64,000 nt of DNA from Mesorhizobium sp. YC-39 (GTDB taxonomy: Bacteria; Pseudomonadota; Alphaproteobacteria; Rhizobiales; Rhizobiaceae), in NCBI RefSeq assembly GCF_025753795.1, contig NZ_JAOWPS010000012.1, forward strand, positions 28,231-92,230, written 5' to 3'. The stretch's first letter is position 1. The number at the start of each line of letters is the position of its first letter. Below the pieces are notes generated by a model. The model did no database searches and was not told the origin of the DNA. It worked only from the letters and a program-made list of their open reading frames with translations. Positions 63,411-64,000 of the stretch are shown here, in pieces. The position numbers and the translations under genes are program-made.

Positions 63411-63700
63411 CCGGTGACGGCGGCACCAAACACTGGCCTCTGGAACAGCGATACATGGCGCAGGCCGACGGCATCCATTTCGAAGATCCGGGCAGCGGGA
63501 AACCGCCGCTTAAGCAGCGCTGCGAAATCCGGGGCGGATCCGATCAGCGTCAGAACCTTCTCCCGCCCCACGCGCGACAGCAGCGCCCGTATGAACGGGC
63601 CGGTTTCCGGACCGAGCTCCAGCGCGGGACCTGTCCCGGGGCCGATGTCGAGCGTCATCGAGGCCGCCATGCTGGGGCTGGACGGCGTGACGGAGCCAAT
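63411..63700 (-). pseudogene. SAM-dependent methyltransferase fragment (phospholipid N-methyltransferase-like)
   Basis: Reads IGPGTGPALELGPETGPFIR (SAM-binding loop, with the usual GxGTG altered to GPETG), KVLTLIGSAPDFAALLKRRF, PAARIFEMDA and GAAVTGLPF. This resembles the N-terminal half of PmtA-type methyltransferases that make phosphatidylcholine, a lipid needed for symbiosis. The C-terminal part is lost at the IstB junction. Confidence 0.5.
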
Positions 63701-63830
63701 CCTGAATGGCGCCACGGTCCATGCCACGAGAAAAACAGGGCATACCAACCTCAATCCCCGACAGCACGCCAAACAGTTTGACGTGGCCACTTGATTTCGT
63801 TTCATCGCCGGACAACTCATCGCAGAAATC

Positions 63831-63848
63831 GCCTCCTCAGGAGGAGGC
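63831..63848. repeat. Short perfect dyad
   Basis: GCCTCCTC-AG-GAGGAGGC, 8-bp arms. Possibly a terminator or IS end; no U-run. Confidence 0.4.
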
Positions 63849-63912
63849 TATTCTGGGCCGGTTCTCGCGACGGCGAGAGCGCCCCAGCCACTCCATCAGC
63901 CCGAGCGCGTCA

Positions 63913-64000
63913 TCAAATTCGCGCGAGCCGCTCCTGGAGTGCCTGGCGATCGGCGACCAGATTGTCGAGGTGCAGGGACTCGCGCCGCAGCCGCGGTTCT
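63913..64000 (-). CDS. Second Ulp1-protease tail, running off the window
   Basis: On the minus strand SLHLDNLVADRQALQERLAR and a stop at 63913 repeats, nearly base for base, the end of the fragment at 62844-63038. It is in opposite orientation and enters from beyond base 64000, so an NopD-like protease gene, whole or partial, should lie just outside. Confidence 0.6.
   Translation of the reverse strand, partial: EPRLRRESLHLDNLVADRQALQERLARI

Overview
The window looks like accessory DNA of a symbiotic alphaproteobacterium, most likely a rhizobial symbiosis island or plasmid of the Mesorhizobium / Sinorhizobium / Bradyrhizobium kind. The signs are a gibberellin operon in the rhizobial gene order, a NifA/RpoN promoter, two tts boxes (TtsI sites for type III effectors), a YopJ/NopJ-type effector, a NopD-like effector, a broken nodU, a virK gene, a symbiosis-type alpha-carbonic anhydrase and many IS6, IS5, IS21, IS3, IS256, ISNCY and Tn3 elements or relics. 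No rRNA, tRNA or CRISPR array was seen.

Layout. 1-3000: the end of a class I fumarase, an Lrp-type regulator and a class III aminotransferase. 3372-8882: a complete short Tn3-family transposon sitting in a dead Gabija-like pair (OLD nuclease plus UvrD-like helicase). 8945-14411: an HTH / DUF3800 / HExxH-protein cluster, a YkgJ-type cysteine-cluster protein, and a methyltransferase tail fused to an IS256 start. 15200-20100: IS6 relics around an outer-membrane barrel protein and a CYP127-like P450. 20367-21135: virK and a small ORF behind a near-perfect tts box. 21529-28380: mobile-element cargo with a CBASS locus (CD-NTase, Cap15, YjzC-like peptide), a resolvase with its catalytic Ser replaced, small unknown genes and an integrase tail.

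28398-39090: the GC-rich gibberellin operon, all on the minus strand: cyp112, cyp114, ferredoxin, SDR, cyp117, GGPP synthase, CPS, KS, idi. A cyp115 tail lies in front of it, and an RpoN -24/-12 promoter with a NifA upstream site lies about 430 bp before cyp112. Together these genes should turn IPP/DMAPP into GGPP, ent-kaurene and then GA9.

39260-49746: ISNCY and IS6 relics, a stand-alone adenylation-PCP protein, broken DUF1403 and hydrolase genes, a cyclase-family enzyme, and a compact cassette of a short peptide, an asparagine-synthetase homologue and an APH-fold kinase that looks like an uncharacterised RiPP pathway. 50193-56804: a type I secretion ABC/adaptor pair, alpha-carbonic anhydrase, a NopJ-like effector and a small RTX protein that is the likely type I substrate. 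57330-64000: nodU pseudogene, tts box and NopD-like effector, a 40-residue double-glycine peptide gene, and a scrap-yard of IS and recombinase pieces that includes two oppositely oriented Ulp1-protease tails.
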